From the NCBI GenBank assembly GCA_965662045.1, contig CBFIGE010000001.1, forward strand, positions 124,001 to 188,000: a stretch of 64,000 bases of DNA, written 5' to 3'. The notes under the pieces were generated by a model that did no database searches, had not been told where the DNA came from, and saw nothing but the letters and a program-made list of their open reading frames with translations. Numbering within the stretch: position 1 is the first letter of the stretch; every line of letters begins with the position of its first letter. Positions 37,252-44,971 of this stretch are shown here, piece by piece. The translations under genes and the position numbers were made by a program. The DNA is from UBA3478 sp965662045 (GTDB taxonomy: Bacteria > Bacteroidota > Bacteroidia > Flavobacteriales > Flavobacteriaceae).

Positions 37252-37783
37252 TTTTTTTGTTTAAGTGTTGGTCGTATAACATCCCTGTACAGAGACAAAT
37301 ATTTCTATTCATTCGTTGCAAAACATCAAAGTTGATGCACGTCTGACATCCTTTCCAAAAATCATCATCGTCTGTTAATGCGTCAAAAGTTACAGGCTTA
37401 TACCCTAACTCATAATTAATTTTCATCACGGCAGCTCCCGTGGTAATTCCAAAAATCTTAGCATTCGGAAATTTTTCCAAAGACAGGTCTAAAACAGCCT
37501 TCTTTATTTGTTTAGCCAATCCCCTACCGCGAAAGTCGGGGTGCACAATTAAACCTGAATGGGCAACAAAGTTTTTCTGACCCCATATTTCGATATAACA
37601 AAAACCGGCGAATTTATCATCTTCTACAGCAATGACTGCATTTTGATTAGCCATACGCTGTTGGATGTATTCGGGAGATCTCAAAGCAATTCCAGTTCCT
37701 CTTACTTTGGCAGAGCTTTGAATGGTTTCACTGATTACTTCAGCAAAACGAAAATGCGTTTTAGATGCGATTTGTATTTTCAT
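37241..37783 (-). CDS. GNAT acyltransferase, probable N-acylglutamate synthase
   Basis: A 180-residue GNAT protein, first structural gene of the arginine operon. Acetyl-CoA motif A is HPDFRGRGLAKQIKKAV (about residues 92-108); GITTGAAVMKINYELGYKPV follows. The C-terminus has several cysteines (CQTC, ICLC). No argJ and no amino-acid-kinase-fused ArgA appears in the window. From its position and the recurring pairing of such GNATs with argG in Bacteroidota it should make N-acyl-glutamate; whether it uses acetyl- or succinyl-CoA is unknown. It overlaps argG by 11 nt and lies behind the attenuator described below. Confidence 0.75.
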   Translation of the reverse strand: MKIQIASKTHFRFAEVISETIQSSAKVRGTGIALRSPEYIQQRMANQNAVIAVEDDKFAGFCYIEIWGQKNFVAHSGLIVHPDFRGRGLAKQIKKAVLDLSLEKFPNAKIFGITTGAAVMKINYELGYKPVTFDALTDDDDFWKGCQTCINFDVLQRMNRNICLCTGMLYDQHLNKKNEQ

Positions 37784-37813
37784 CGCGTTGAAAAAAATTA
37801 AATTATACTATTG

Positions 37814-37922
37814 AAAAAAATTGAAACGAGAAGAGGAAGTGGACACACCTACTTCCCATACATAAAAACACCCTTACGGGCGACGAAAGCGCCGTGAACG
37901 GTTGAGTGTGTTGGGTATGTAT
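37814..37922 (-). promoter_or_regulatory. Predicted arginine transcription attenuator
   Basis: The leader upstream of the operon folds into nested pairings: 37916-37922 with 37858-37864 (ATACATA/TATGTAT), 37908-37912 with 37867-37871 (AACAC/GTGTT), and an inner hairpin 37890-37895 with 37876-37882. Next on the transcript comes GGAAGTaGG (37856-37848) pairing with CCACTTCC (37842-37835), then a T-run of seven (37820-37814) after a 14-nt pyrimidine-rich spacer, then the GNAT start. A ribosome held on the Arg codons (37900-37880) would disturb the upstream pairings. The spacer before the T-run makes the terminator imperfect, and I find only weak antiterminator pairing (37869-37873 with 37837-37841). 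Confidence 0.65.
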
Positions 37923-37936
37923 TTAAATTGTTTCAT
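37874..37936 (-). CDS. Arginine-rich leader peptide (20 aa)
   Basis: ATG at 37936 opens a 20-codon ORF ending TAA at 37874. The C-terminal half reads N-R-S-R-R-F-R-R-P: Arg at positions 13, 15, 16, 18 and 19, that is five Arg codons of seven (CGT, CGG, CGC, CGT, CGC). It lies 91 nt before the GNAT start, a few bases after a predicted promoter, and overlaps the inverted repeats of the attenuator. This is the arrangement of leader peptides such as those of the his, trp and ilv operons, here with the end product of the operon. No ribosome-binding site is apparent; the ATG may be leaderless. Confidence 0.75.
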   Translation of the reverse strand: MKQFKYIPNTLNRSRRFRRP

Positions 37937-37943
37937 TCGACTG

Positions 37944-37976
37944 CAAAGTACATTATAAAATTTCACCTTTAACAAA
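37944..37976 (-). promoter_or_regulatory. Predicted promoter of the arginine operon
   Basis: On the minus strand TTTG (37976-37973) is followed after 22 nt by TACTTTG (37950-37944), a TAnnTTTG box shortened by one base. Expected transcription start is at about 37938, directly before the leader ORF, giving a ~150-nt leader before the first enzyme gene. Confidence 0.5.
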
Positions 37977-38106
37977 CAAGCTCGTTTTTTTATTAATCTT
38001 AACCTAAAAACGTCAATTTTGTGAATATCTTATAAAATATTGTACAAAAATAAAACGATAAGATAACCGGGGCTACTTTCCACGGCCAATGGCTTATTTT
38101 TACGGT

Positions 38107-39081
38107 ATGATTTTAATCACAGGTGGAACAGGTTTAGTAGGGACGTATCTCATCGAGCAACTTTTGAAAGAAAATCACAGCCTTCGTGTGTTGTACCGTA
38201 CAGAAAAAAAAAGAGAACAACTTTTAGCTTTTTTAAAACGCAAGGGCATCACTGAAACACAAATGCATCTTCTAGAATTTGTGCAGGGCGATTTAGATTC
38301 TACAGCTGATCTTTTTGAAGCGACAAAATCAGTGCACTGCGTATTTCATTGTGCCGCGTTGATATCATTCAATTCAAGAGATCGAAAGCACCTCTTTAAA
38401 ATCAATAGCAATGGAACAAGAGATCTCGTTAACGCCGCAATTGAAAACAAGGTATCTAAGTTTATTTACATCAGTTCGATCGCCGCTATAAATCAAGAAC
38501 AACAAACAGATTACGGCAAATCAAAACAATTAGGCGAACTTGAAGTCTGGAGAGCAGGTCAAGAAGGTGTACAAACCTTTATCGTAAGACCTGGGGTTAT
38601 CTTAGGCTCGGTTCCTTACACTCACCCACTGCGTCAACTTATTCGTTCTGTTCAAAAAGGTATTTCCTATGGATTCCCAGGGAGTTCTGGCTTTATTCAC
38701 ATCAGAACCGTAGTCGACTGTTTACTGCAATTATACAGAACTGAATCTTCAATACAACATCCATTAACCTTAGTCTCTACGAATAGCTCTTATAACGATG
38801 TGATCGAAATCATCAATGCCAATTTAAAACAGCCTACGGCAAAAAAACAAATTTCAAAAAAATGGCTCATAACTTTAGCCAGCATCATAGAAAATTCGAA
38901 TAAACTACTCGGTCTTAAATCAACTCTCACTGTAAATTTGATGCAAACCCTTTACCATAAGGTTAACTACGAGACCACCAGCGAATTAGCACCTTTTAAG
39001 CAAATTAAAACACCTAATCTAAAAGAAATGTTAGACGATTTAATGGAGAGTGAACACTATTTTCCCATAGTTCGAGATTGA
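38107..39081 (+). CDS. NAD-dependent epimerase/dehydratase family protein
   Basis: An extended SDR of ~324 residues. LITGGTGLVGTYLIEQLL directly after the start is the NAD-binding GxxGxxG. ISSIAAIN and a YGKSK active-site motif (about residues 132-146) are present. I chose ATG 38107 rather than 38089, because the fold normally begins within a few residues of the start. Typical relatives act on nucleotide-sugars or on sterol/dihydroflavonol-like substrates; the substrate cannot be named. Its end overlaps the convergent DUF4296 gene by 25 nt. The 323 bp upstream hold the arginine leader on the other strand; I see no clear promoter for this gene. Confidence 0.8.
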   Translation: MILITGGTGLVGTYLIEQLLKENHSLRVLYRTEKKREQLLAFLKRKGITETQMHLLEFVQGDLDSTADLFEATKSVHCVFHCAALISFNSRDRKHLFKINSNGTRDLVNAAIENKVSKFIYISSIAAINQEQQTDYGKSKQLGELEVWRAGQEGVQTFIVRPGVILGSVPYTHPLRQLIRSVQKGISYGFPGSSGFIHIRTVVDCLLQLYRTESSIQHPLTLVSTNSSYNDVIEIINANLKQPTAKKQISKKWLITLASIIENSNKLLGLKSTLTVNLMQTLYHKVNYETTSELAPFKQIKTPNLKEMLDDLMESEHYFPIVRD

Positions 39082-39422
39082 TTCTTTCTAGAATCGTTAA
39101 TCTCGTCTACCTTATTTTGCAATTTAATTTGAATACTGTCAAACATTTTGTCGTACACATCTGGAAGAGAGGCATAATACGTGTTACTTTGACTTAAAGT
39201 AAGACTATCAATTTCATATTTGTCGTACAAATATTGCATCATCTCAATATTTTGATTTTTCAAGGTGGCCGGAGTCATATTATTCAGCGCAGTTAAGACC
39301 GCTAAATCGTAGTAAATAGCCGACATTTTTTCTTGAGAAATCAAATTTTCAGGAGGTTGTTTCAAGGGTTCACTGCAAGAAACACTGAAAAATGCCACTA
39401 AAATGAAAATCTTCTTGACCAT
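39057..39422 (-). CDS. DUF4296 lipoprotein
   Basis: A 121-residue small lipoprotein (FSVSC, Cys16) of the DUF4296 family, Bacteroidota-specific and of unknown function. Conserved features are the N-terminal PENLISQEKMSAIYYDLAVL and the YDKYEIDSLTLSQSNTYYA stretch, both helical. It lies 1 nt after the dihydroorotase stop and is in the same operon as pyrC and the GT2 gene, as is common in flavobacteria. The stop region overlaps the convergent epimerase gene. Confidence 0.8.
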   Translation of the reverse strand: MVKKIFILVAFFSVSCSEPLKQPPENLISQEKMSAIYYDLAVLTALNNMTPATLKNQNIEMMQYLYDKYEIDSLTLSQSNTYYASLPDVYDKMFDSIQIKLQNKVDEINDSRKNQSRTMGK

Positions 39423-39423
39423 A

Positions 39424-40764
39424 TTAATTCCTATTAAAACTAAGGCGTTCTACCGCAGGTCTAGTTACAAAAGAACCATTTTTGAAAGCAAGCGCACCAT
39501 TCACCCATACCTGATCGACGCTCGAACCAAATTCATGACCTTCAAATGGAGACCAGCCACAGTGATAGCATAAATTATCTTGAGCTACACGATGGGCTTT
39601 ATTCATATCAACAACCACCAAGTCTGCTTTATAACCTTCTTTGATATACCCTCTGTCTTTTAAACTGAAGAGTTCCGCCGGATTGTTACACATCTTCTTT
39701 ACAATAAAGGGCAAGCCCAAGTTACGTTCTTTGACTTGATCTATCAGTGCTTGTAACGCGTGTTGAACTAAAGGTCCACCAGAAGGGGCATTGAGATAGG
39801 GGTTTTTCTTTTCTTCAAGAGTGTGCGGCGCGTGATCTGTTGCAATTACATCAATAGCTCCTTCTTCTAAAGCCTTCCACAAAGCCTCCTTGTCATTAGC
39901 CGTTTTAACTGCTGGGTTCCATTTGATAAGACTTTGCTTGGTTTGATAATCGGCGTCTGTAAACCACAGGTGATGAATACAAGCTTCAGCTGTTATTTTC
40001 TTCTCCGATAAGGGTAACTCTGAACGAAACAACTCGAGTTCTTTTGCTGTAGACAGATGAAAAACATGTAGGCGAGCTCCTGTTTTTTTAGCAAGAGAAA
40101 CGGCCTGTGAAGAAGACAGATAACAAGCTTCTTTTGAGCGTATTAGAGGGTGAGCTGAAAATGGAATATTCGAGCCGTATTGTTCAATTGCCTTTTCTGT
40201 ATTTTCTCGGATTGTTTGTTCATCTTCACAGTGTGCCGCAATCACATGAGGAGTCGAAGAAAATATGGCTTCAATAACTTCTTGCTTATCGACCAGCATA
40301 TTTCCTGTAGAAGAACCTAAAAATAATTTCACGCCAGCACAAGCGTCTAACGGAAGTCTTTTAATCAACTCTAAATTATCATTTGTACCACCAAAGAAAA
40401 AGGAATAATTCACCCATGAAGTCGATTTTGCGCGCTCAAATTTATCTTCTAAAGCTTCATAGGTAGTAGTTTGCGGATTGGTATTAGGCTGTTCCATAAA
40501 TGAGGTGATTCCACCTGCTAATGCCGCCTTACTTTCAGTTGCTATACTTCCTTTATGCGTTAGGCCTGGTTCTCTAAAATGCACCTGATCATCGATGAGT
40601 CCTGGTAGTAGATACTTTCCCGACAAATCGATAATATCGGCATGAACATCCGCTATAGAGCGCTCTATTTTTAAAATAATATCATCTTCAATTAAAACAT
40701 CGGACTCCACTATTTTTTCTGCAGATACAACTTGGGCATTTTTTAAAAGCTTACGCCTAGCCAT
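39424..40764 (-). CDS. pyrC: Dihydroorotase (class I) with variant metal motif
   Basis: A 446-residue amidohydrolase of pyrimidine synthesis, converting carbamoyl-aspartate to dihydroorotate. Motifs in order: IDDQVHFREPG (residues 57-67), GVKLFLGSSTGN with the carboxylated lysine, AAHCEDE, HVFHLST and ATDHAPHT. The first metal-binding His of the usual DxHxHxR is Gln60, while His62 and Arg64 remain. I recall the same variation in other Bacteroidota enzymes, so it is probably functional, but activity should not be assumed. It overlaps the GT2 gene by 8 nt. Confidence 0.88.
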   Translation of the reverse strand: MARRKLLKNAQVVSAEKIVESDVLIEDDIILKIERSIADVHADIIDLSGKYLLPGLIDDQVHFREPGLTHKGSIATESKAALAGGITSFMEQPNTNPQTTTYEALEDKFERAKSTSWVNYSFFFGGTNDNLELIKRLPLDACAGVKLFLGSSTGNMLVDKQEVIEAIFSSTPHVIAAHCEDEQTIRENTEKAIEQYGSNIPFSAHPLIRSKEACYLSSSQAVSLAKKTGARLHVFHLSTAKELELFRSELPLSEKKITAEACIHHLWFTDADYQTKQSLIKWNPAVKTANDKEALWKALEEGAIDVIATDHAPHTLEEKKNPYLNAPSGGPLVQHALQALIDQVKERNLGLPFIVKKMCNNPAELFSLKDRGYIKEGYKADLVVVDMNKAHRVAQDNLCYHCGWSPFEGHEFGSSVDQVWVNGALAFKNGSFVTRPAVERLSFNRN

Positions 40765-41494
40765 GATAAAATTTATTTTTGTTAAAAATACTATTGAATC
40801 TCATCTTAATCACTCCCAAAATCGCTTCCCAAACAATTCCTTTACTCATTTTAGAATGCCCTCTGACTCTATCGGTAAATACAATACTTACCTCTTTTAA
40901 TTTTTTCTTGGCCTTGTAAATTCTATATTTCATTTCGATTTGAAAAGCGTAACCCACGAATTGAACGGCGTCTAATTCAACTGCGTTCAATGCAGAACTC
41001 TTGTAACATACAAAGCCTGCGGTAGGGTCGTTAACAGGCATTCCAGTAATTATTTTGACATAGAATGAAGCCCCATAAGACAGTAAAATTCGAGATAAAG
41101 GCCAGTTCACAACATTTACACCTTTGGTATATCTACTCCCAATCGACATGTCAGCCCCCTCTTCACAAGCCTGTTTCAGGCGAATTAAATCAGCAGGTGC
41201 ATGTGAAAAGTCAGCATCCATTTCAAAAATAAAATCGTATTTATTCTGGAGCGCCCATTTAAATCCGTGAATGTAGGCCGTTCCTAATCCAGATTTTTCT
41301 TTTCGAACTTCGAGATGCAAATTTCCTTTAAGCTCTGCCTGAAGTTCTCTTACCTTATCTGCTGTTCCATCAGGAGAATTATCATCGACAATGAGAATGT
41401 GATAACCTTGACCTAAGTCTACAACCGCACGAATAATGGCTTCAACATTTTCAATCTCATTATAGGTGGGAATAATCACAAGATCTAAGCTCAT
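40757..41494 (-). CDS. GT2 polyprenyl-phosphate sugar synthase (DPM1-like)
   Basis: A ~245-residue glycosyltransferase family 2 enzyme. LVIIPTYNEIENVE, then ILIVDDNSPDGTADKVREL, FEMDADFSHAPADL and GSRYTKGVNVVNWPLSRILLS are the dolichol-phosphate mannose synthase motifs. There are no C-terminal membrane helices, as in soluble DPM1 types. It makes polyprenyl-phosphate-linked sugar, the donor for GT39-type transferases; a (broken) GT39 gene lies just across the divergent spacer. I chose ATG 41494 (MSLDLVII) over 41536, since the longer form adds 14 residues without family match. Confidence 0.88.
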   Translation of the reverse strand: MSLDLVIIPTYNEIENVEAIIRAVVDLGQGYHILIVDDNSPDGTADKVRELQAELKGNLHLEVRKEKSGLGTAYIHGFKWALQNKYDFIFEMDADFSHAPADLIRLKQACEEGADMSIGSRYTKGVNVVNWPLSRILLSYGASFYVKIITGMPVNDPTAGFVCYKSSALNAVELDAVQFVGYAFQIEMKYRIYKAKKKLKEVSIVFTDRVRGHSKMSKGIVWEAILGVIKMRFNSIFNKNKFYHG

Positions 41495-41578
41495 AGGAGG
41501 GATATTAATTGACAAAAATACTCTTTTATCATGCATATATTAAACAGGCGCATGTTTTAAAATCTTAATTTTGAAATT

Positions 41579-42130
41579 ATGCAGTCCACATCAAGCACAA
41601 CAACTAAACTGTTTGTAATTCTCCTTATTATTCTCGGTCTACTAAATATTGTTCAAGCCTGTGCTACGGGTTTACTCTTTGATGAGGCTTATTATTGGTA
41701 TTACGCTCAACAACTCGAATGGGGCTATTTTGACCACCCTCCTATGGTGGCTTGGATTATAGCCGGCTCAAGTTTTATTCAAGGAGAACTGGGGGTACGA
41801 CTCTTATTTATAGGAATGCATTTGGGCTGCATAGCACTTTTGTACGATACTCTTCAAATCGATACCCGTGTTAAACCATTATACTTTTTGGGGTTATTGC
41901 TTTGTTTTCCGCTCTTTCAGTACTATGGGTTTCTAGCACTCCCAGACAGTCCTTTTTTATTTTTTACTGCACTTTTTTTCTGGGCCTATCGCCGCTTTTT
42001 AAGGCAAGAGGACGATGTAATACCTTTTGTTTTGGGAATCAGTATGGCAGGAATAATGTATTCTAAATACTATGGTTTTTTACTCATTTTTGGAGTGCTT
42101 TTTTCCAATTTAGAGTCTACTCAAAAATAA
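41579..42130 (+). pseudogene. GT39 (PMT/ArnT-like) glycosyltransferase, N-terminal half; frameshifted
   Basis: Encodes ~183 residues of a polytopic glycosyltransferase. LLFDEAYYWYYAQQLEWGYFDHPPMVAW contains the catalytic DE of GT39/PMT_2 enzymes, followed by about five membrane helices. The frame then runs into TAA at 42128. The family sequence continues in another frame (next entry), so one base is in excess in the poly-A tract CAAAAAT (42122-42128). Removing one A restores STQNKRAWLALI and then YIPHLIWQ, as in homologues. The gene should use polyprenyl-phosphate sugars made by the neighbouring GT2. A -7 box TAATTTTG (41566-41573) precedes the ATG. Confidence 0.85.
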
Positions 42131-42158
42131 AAGAGCCTGGCTCGCCTTAATATCAAGC

Positions 42159-43211
42159 ATGTTGCTTTATATTCCTCATTTGATATGGCAAATTCAAACA
42201 GATTTTGAGAGCCTGCTTTTTCATTTGAATGAACGTCCAAATCACGCTTATAATTTCAGTGAATTCACCCTTGGTTATTTCTTAAATGTATTCACTGTTT
42301 TTGGTCTTATGGGTATTTTAATTTTCCCCTTAAGCGTAAAGGAACCTAAAACAGACTTATTCAAAAAAGCGACATGGTATGCCGCTCTGTTGGTTATTTG
42401 CTTTTTTTTTCTTTCGAGCTTTTCAAAAAAAACACAAGCGCAGTGGTTTTTACCCATTGTTATTCCGCTCTTTCTATTGACATACCAGTCTGCAGAACAC
42501 AAGCTAGAACAAAAAAAATACCTGCGTATTTTTCTATTGAGCAATTTGATTATTCTATGCGCTGGAAGATTGTTTTTAGCTTTTGAGAATTTAAGCCCCA
42601 TTTCTCTTGAAACGCATGGTCATGCGAAATGGGTTAACGCTCTTGTTCAAAAAGCTGGTGATAGACCTGTTTTGTTCAAAAACTCATATCAAAGGGCTTC
42701 TGTCTATCAGTTTTACAGCGGTCAAAAAGCCTCTTCCATAAACGAAATACGCTATCGAAATAATCAATACGGACTCAGAGGTTATGAGAATTTCCGTGAG
42801 GCTAAAGAGGTTGTTTTGGTTAAAAAAACAAGTGTAAATGCCTTCGATAGTATAGCGTATAAAGACAATTCTCTGTTCTATTTAAAATATCTTCAGCAAC
42901 CTCGAATTTATGGGAAGCTCGAATGGAACTTTGAAAATTCTGTATTAACGCTTCAAAACAAACATACATTTTCTATTCCACTTCAAAATTTTGAAATAAA
43001 GTTAGCAAGACTCAATTCCTATAAAGAATTTCTAGGTGCAAAAACAGTTTCCGATTTTTATTTTGAAAAAGCAATAATTGAGCCTGGTCAAACACTCGAA
43101 GTTGACACTGGGTTTTTACAAAATATCGAGCCCTCTCCATTTTTTAAATTAAGCTTAACATTTGATGGTTTACCCACAAATGTTCAAGGTTTATCGCTTA
43201 AAAATCAATAG
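42159..43211 (+). pseudogene. GT39 glycosyltransferase, C-terminal half; frameshifted
   Basis: Continues the previous entry after the frameshift: similarity to the family starts at about 42126 (NKRAWLAL), before the ATG at 42159, and MLLYIPHLIWQIQTDFESLLFHLNER is an internal GT39 segment, not a start. About six hydrophobic helices follow, then a soluble C-terminal beta-rich part (about residues 190-350). Both halves have good coding character, so the break is recent or an assembly/sequencing error in a homopolymer. Translation from 42159 alone would give an inactive membrane fragment. Confidence 0.85.
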
Positions 43212-43238
43212 TTAAGCCTTTCTAGATTTACTTTTCTA

Positions 43239-43268
43239 TTGTCTACCTATGAATTATTTCTATCTTTG
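43239..43268 (+). promoter_or_regulatory. Promoter of hemD
   Basis: TTG (43239-43241), 19-nt spacer, TATCTTTG (43261-43268): an exact match to the Bacteroidota TTG-N17-23-TAnnTTTG consensus, the best in the window. The leader (about 43274-43322) contains an AAACAAG/CTTGTTT inverted repeat (43282-43288 / 43299-43305) that may form a small hairpin. Confidence 0.7.
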
Positions 43269-43322
43269 CCCTCTCAAAGGAAAACAAGTCGCTTAAAGCT
43301 TGTTTAAAAGCGGATGTTAGGT

Positions 43323-44069
43323 ATGAAAGTGAAAACTATCTTGGTGTCTCAACCAGAACCGAAAGTAGAAAACTCTCCCTATGCAAGGCTCATAGAAAAA
43401 GAGAATATTAAAGTTGATTTCAGACCCTTCATTCATGTCGAAGGAGCTAGTGCAAAAGAGGTTAGAACTCAAAAAGTAGACCTCAATGACTTCACAGCAA
43501 TTATTTTGACTTCAAGAAATGCAGTTGATCATTTCTTTAGGTTAGCAGAAGAAATGAGATTCAAAGTTCCCGATACCATGAAGTATTTCTGTCAATCTGA
43601 GGCTGTGGCCTACTATCTTCAAAAATATGTAGTCTATAGAAAGCGAAAAATCTATGTTGGAGAGCGCCTATTTTCTGATTTAACTGCTCATTTTAAAAAG
43701 TATAAAAACGAAACGTTTTTACTTCCCTCATCAGATATACTCAAGCCAGATGTTCCCAAAACCCTAGATGAACTTCAACTCAATTGGACTAGAGGTGTTT
43801 TTTACAAGACTGTAATTAGTGATTTATCTGATCTTAGAGACGTCTATTATGACGTTTTGGTGTTCTTTAGCCCTTCTGGAATAGAAAGTTTGCTTAAAAA
43901 CTTTCCAGACTTTGAACAGAACAATACGCGTATTGCCGTTTTTGGAAATAGCACCGTAAAAGCAGCTTCTGATGCCGGACTTAGAATTGATATCAAAGCA
44001 CCCACTCCTGAAACACCTTCTATGACAATGGCCATTCAGAAGTATGTCAACGAGGTGAATAAGTCTTAA
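43323..44069 (+). CDS. hemD: Uroporphyrinogen-III synthase
   Basis: A ~248-residue HemD family protein, closing and rearranging hydroxymethylbilane in tetrapyrrole synthesis. KTILVSQPEP at the N-terminus, TAIILTSRNAVDHFF and VLVFFSPSGIESLLKNFPDF are family landmarks, and the late IAVFGNSTVKAASDAGLRI is the usual second-domain motif. Sequence conservation in this family is low, so the call rests on motif order and length. I chose ATG 43323 (MKVKTILVS); ATG 43314 adds MLG. The stop overlaps the convergent DUF423 gene by 23 nt. Confidence 0.85.
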   Translation: MKVKTILVSQPEPKVENSPYARLIEKENIKVDFRPFIHVEGASAKEVRTQKVDLNDFTAIILTSRNAVDHFFRLAEEMRFKVPDTMKYFCQSEAVAYYLQKYVVYRKRKIYVGERLFSDLTAHFKKYKNETFLLPSSDILKPDVPKTLDELQLNWTRGVFYKTVISDLSDLRDVYYDVLVFFSPSGIESLLKNFPDFEQNNTRIAVFGNSTVKAASDAGLRIDIKAPTPETPSMTMAIQKYVNEVNKS

Positions 44070-44433
44070 TCTTAAAAGCGGTATAAAACCAAGCGAAAAT
44101 TAAAAGACTCCCGCCAATAGGAGTAACAGGACCTAAAAAGCTCAAATCAAGACCAAAGACATCTTGCATACTTAAAAGGTATATGCTTCCGCTAAATAGC
44201 AGTAATCCTGTATAGATGAGCAAAGCTATTCTATTTTTGTCTTTTTCTTCTATGCGTGGAATGAGAGAGATAATTATTAAGAAAAAAACGTGATAAAACT
44301 GATATCTGAGTCCGGTTTCAAAACTAGCCAACTGATCTACACTTAGTAATTTTTCCAATAAATGAGCTCCAAAGGCACCCAAAACAACCGTCAATCCGCC
44401 CAAAATAAACGTGAAGTACAGTCTTTTACTCAT
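44047..44433 (-). CDS. DUF423 membrane protein
   Basis: A 128-residue protein with four hydrophobic segments. GLTVVLGAFGAHLLEKLL and GLRYQFYHVFFLI followed by FLGPVTPIGGSLLIFAW are the DUF423 (YgdD-like) signatures. Function unknown. It is divergent from the Lrp-family gene with only 48 bp between the starts, and its end overlaps hemD by 23 nt. Confidence 0.85.
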   Translation of the reverse strand: MSKRLYFTFILGGLTVVLGAFGAHLLEKLLSVDQLASFETGLRYQFYHVFFLIIISLIPRIEEKDKNRIALLIYTGLLLFSGSIYLLSMQDVFGLDLSFLGPVTPIGGSLLIFAWFYTAFKIKTYSPR

Positions 44434-44444
44434 GAGCCATAATT

Positions 44445-44475
44445 ATCTATTAAATTCGTATTAAAGATAATAGAT
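44445..44475. promoter_or_regulatory. Inverted repeat in divergent spacer (possible Lrp-type operator)
   Basis: ATCTATTA (44445-44452) and TAATAGAT (44468-44475) form a perfect 8-bp inverted repeat, centres 23 bp apart, in the 48-bp gap between the DUF423 and Lrp-family genes. Lrp/AsnC regulators often bind such sites at their own promoters. AT-rich palindromes also arise by chance. Confidence 0.4.
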
Positions 44476-44481
44476 TAAGCT

Positions 44482-44964
44482 ATGAAACAAGCATCAGAAC
44501 ACAATCAAGAAGTGGTTAAGCTTGACGGAATCGACAAGCAAATACTAAATCATCTCATGATAGATGCTAGAAAACCTATCTTAGAAATAGCACGAAAAAT
44601 TGGTATTTCTGGAGCAGCCATACACCAACGATTAAAAAAATTAGAAAACGCTGGACTGATTGAAGGCTCTAAATTTATTATAAATACCAAACGACTTGGT
44701 TATACAACCATGGCTTATATAGGAATTTTTCTCGATAAGGCGATGAATAATCCTAAAGCTGTTAAAGACCTAGAGGCTATTCCAGAGGTGTTAGAATGTC
44801 ATTATACAACAGGGAATTGGTCCATATTAATTAAAGTGCTCTGTAGAGACAACGAACATTTGATGTCTATACTAAACAACCAAATTCAAAGAATTCAGGG
44901 GGTATCAAGAACAGAAACCTTTATATCACTCAATCAGCAAATAGACAGGCAAATAAGTATCTGA
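44482..44964 (+). CDS. Lrp/AsnC-family transcriptional regulator
   Basis: A 160-residue regulator. The N-terminal HTH is LDGIDKQILNHLMIDARKPILEIARKIGISGAAIHQRLKKLENAGLI (residues ~16-62), followed by the RAM/ligand domain (about 75-155), including LEAIPEVLECHYTTGNWSILIKV. Such proteins sense amino acids and act as octamers. The target is not known; its short divergent spacer with an inverted repeat suggests autoregulation. It is a single gene; the next gene converges after 7 nt. Confidence 0.92.
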   Translation: MKQASEHNQEVVKLDGIDKQILNHLMIDARKPILEIARKIGISGAAIHQRLKKLENAGLIEGSKFIINTKRLGYTTMAYIGIFLDKAMNNPKAVKDLEAIPEVLECHYTTGNWSILIKVLCRDNEHLMSILNNQIQRIQGVSRTETFISLNQQIDRQISI

Positions 44965-44971
44965 AGATAAA

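Noticed and set aside
37844..37922. The inverted repeats at 37844-37922 as a + strand element for the epimerase gene at 38107
   Set aside because: The repeats are symmetric, but the Arg-rich ORF, its promoter and the terminator-type hairpin all read on the minus strand towards the arginine operon, and nearly 190 bp separate the repeats from the + strand gene.
43282..43305. A riboswitch in the hemD leader
   Set aside because: Only a single short AAACAAG/CTTGTTT hairpin is present in a ~50-nt leader, with no known motif.
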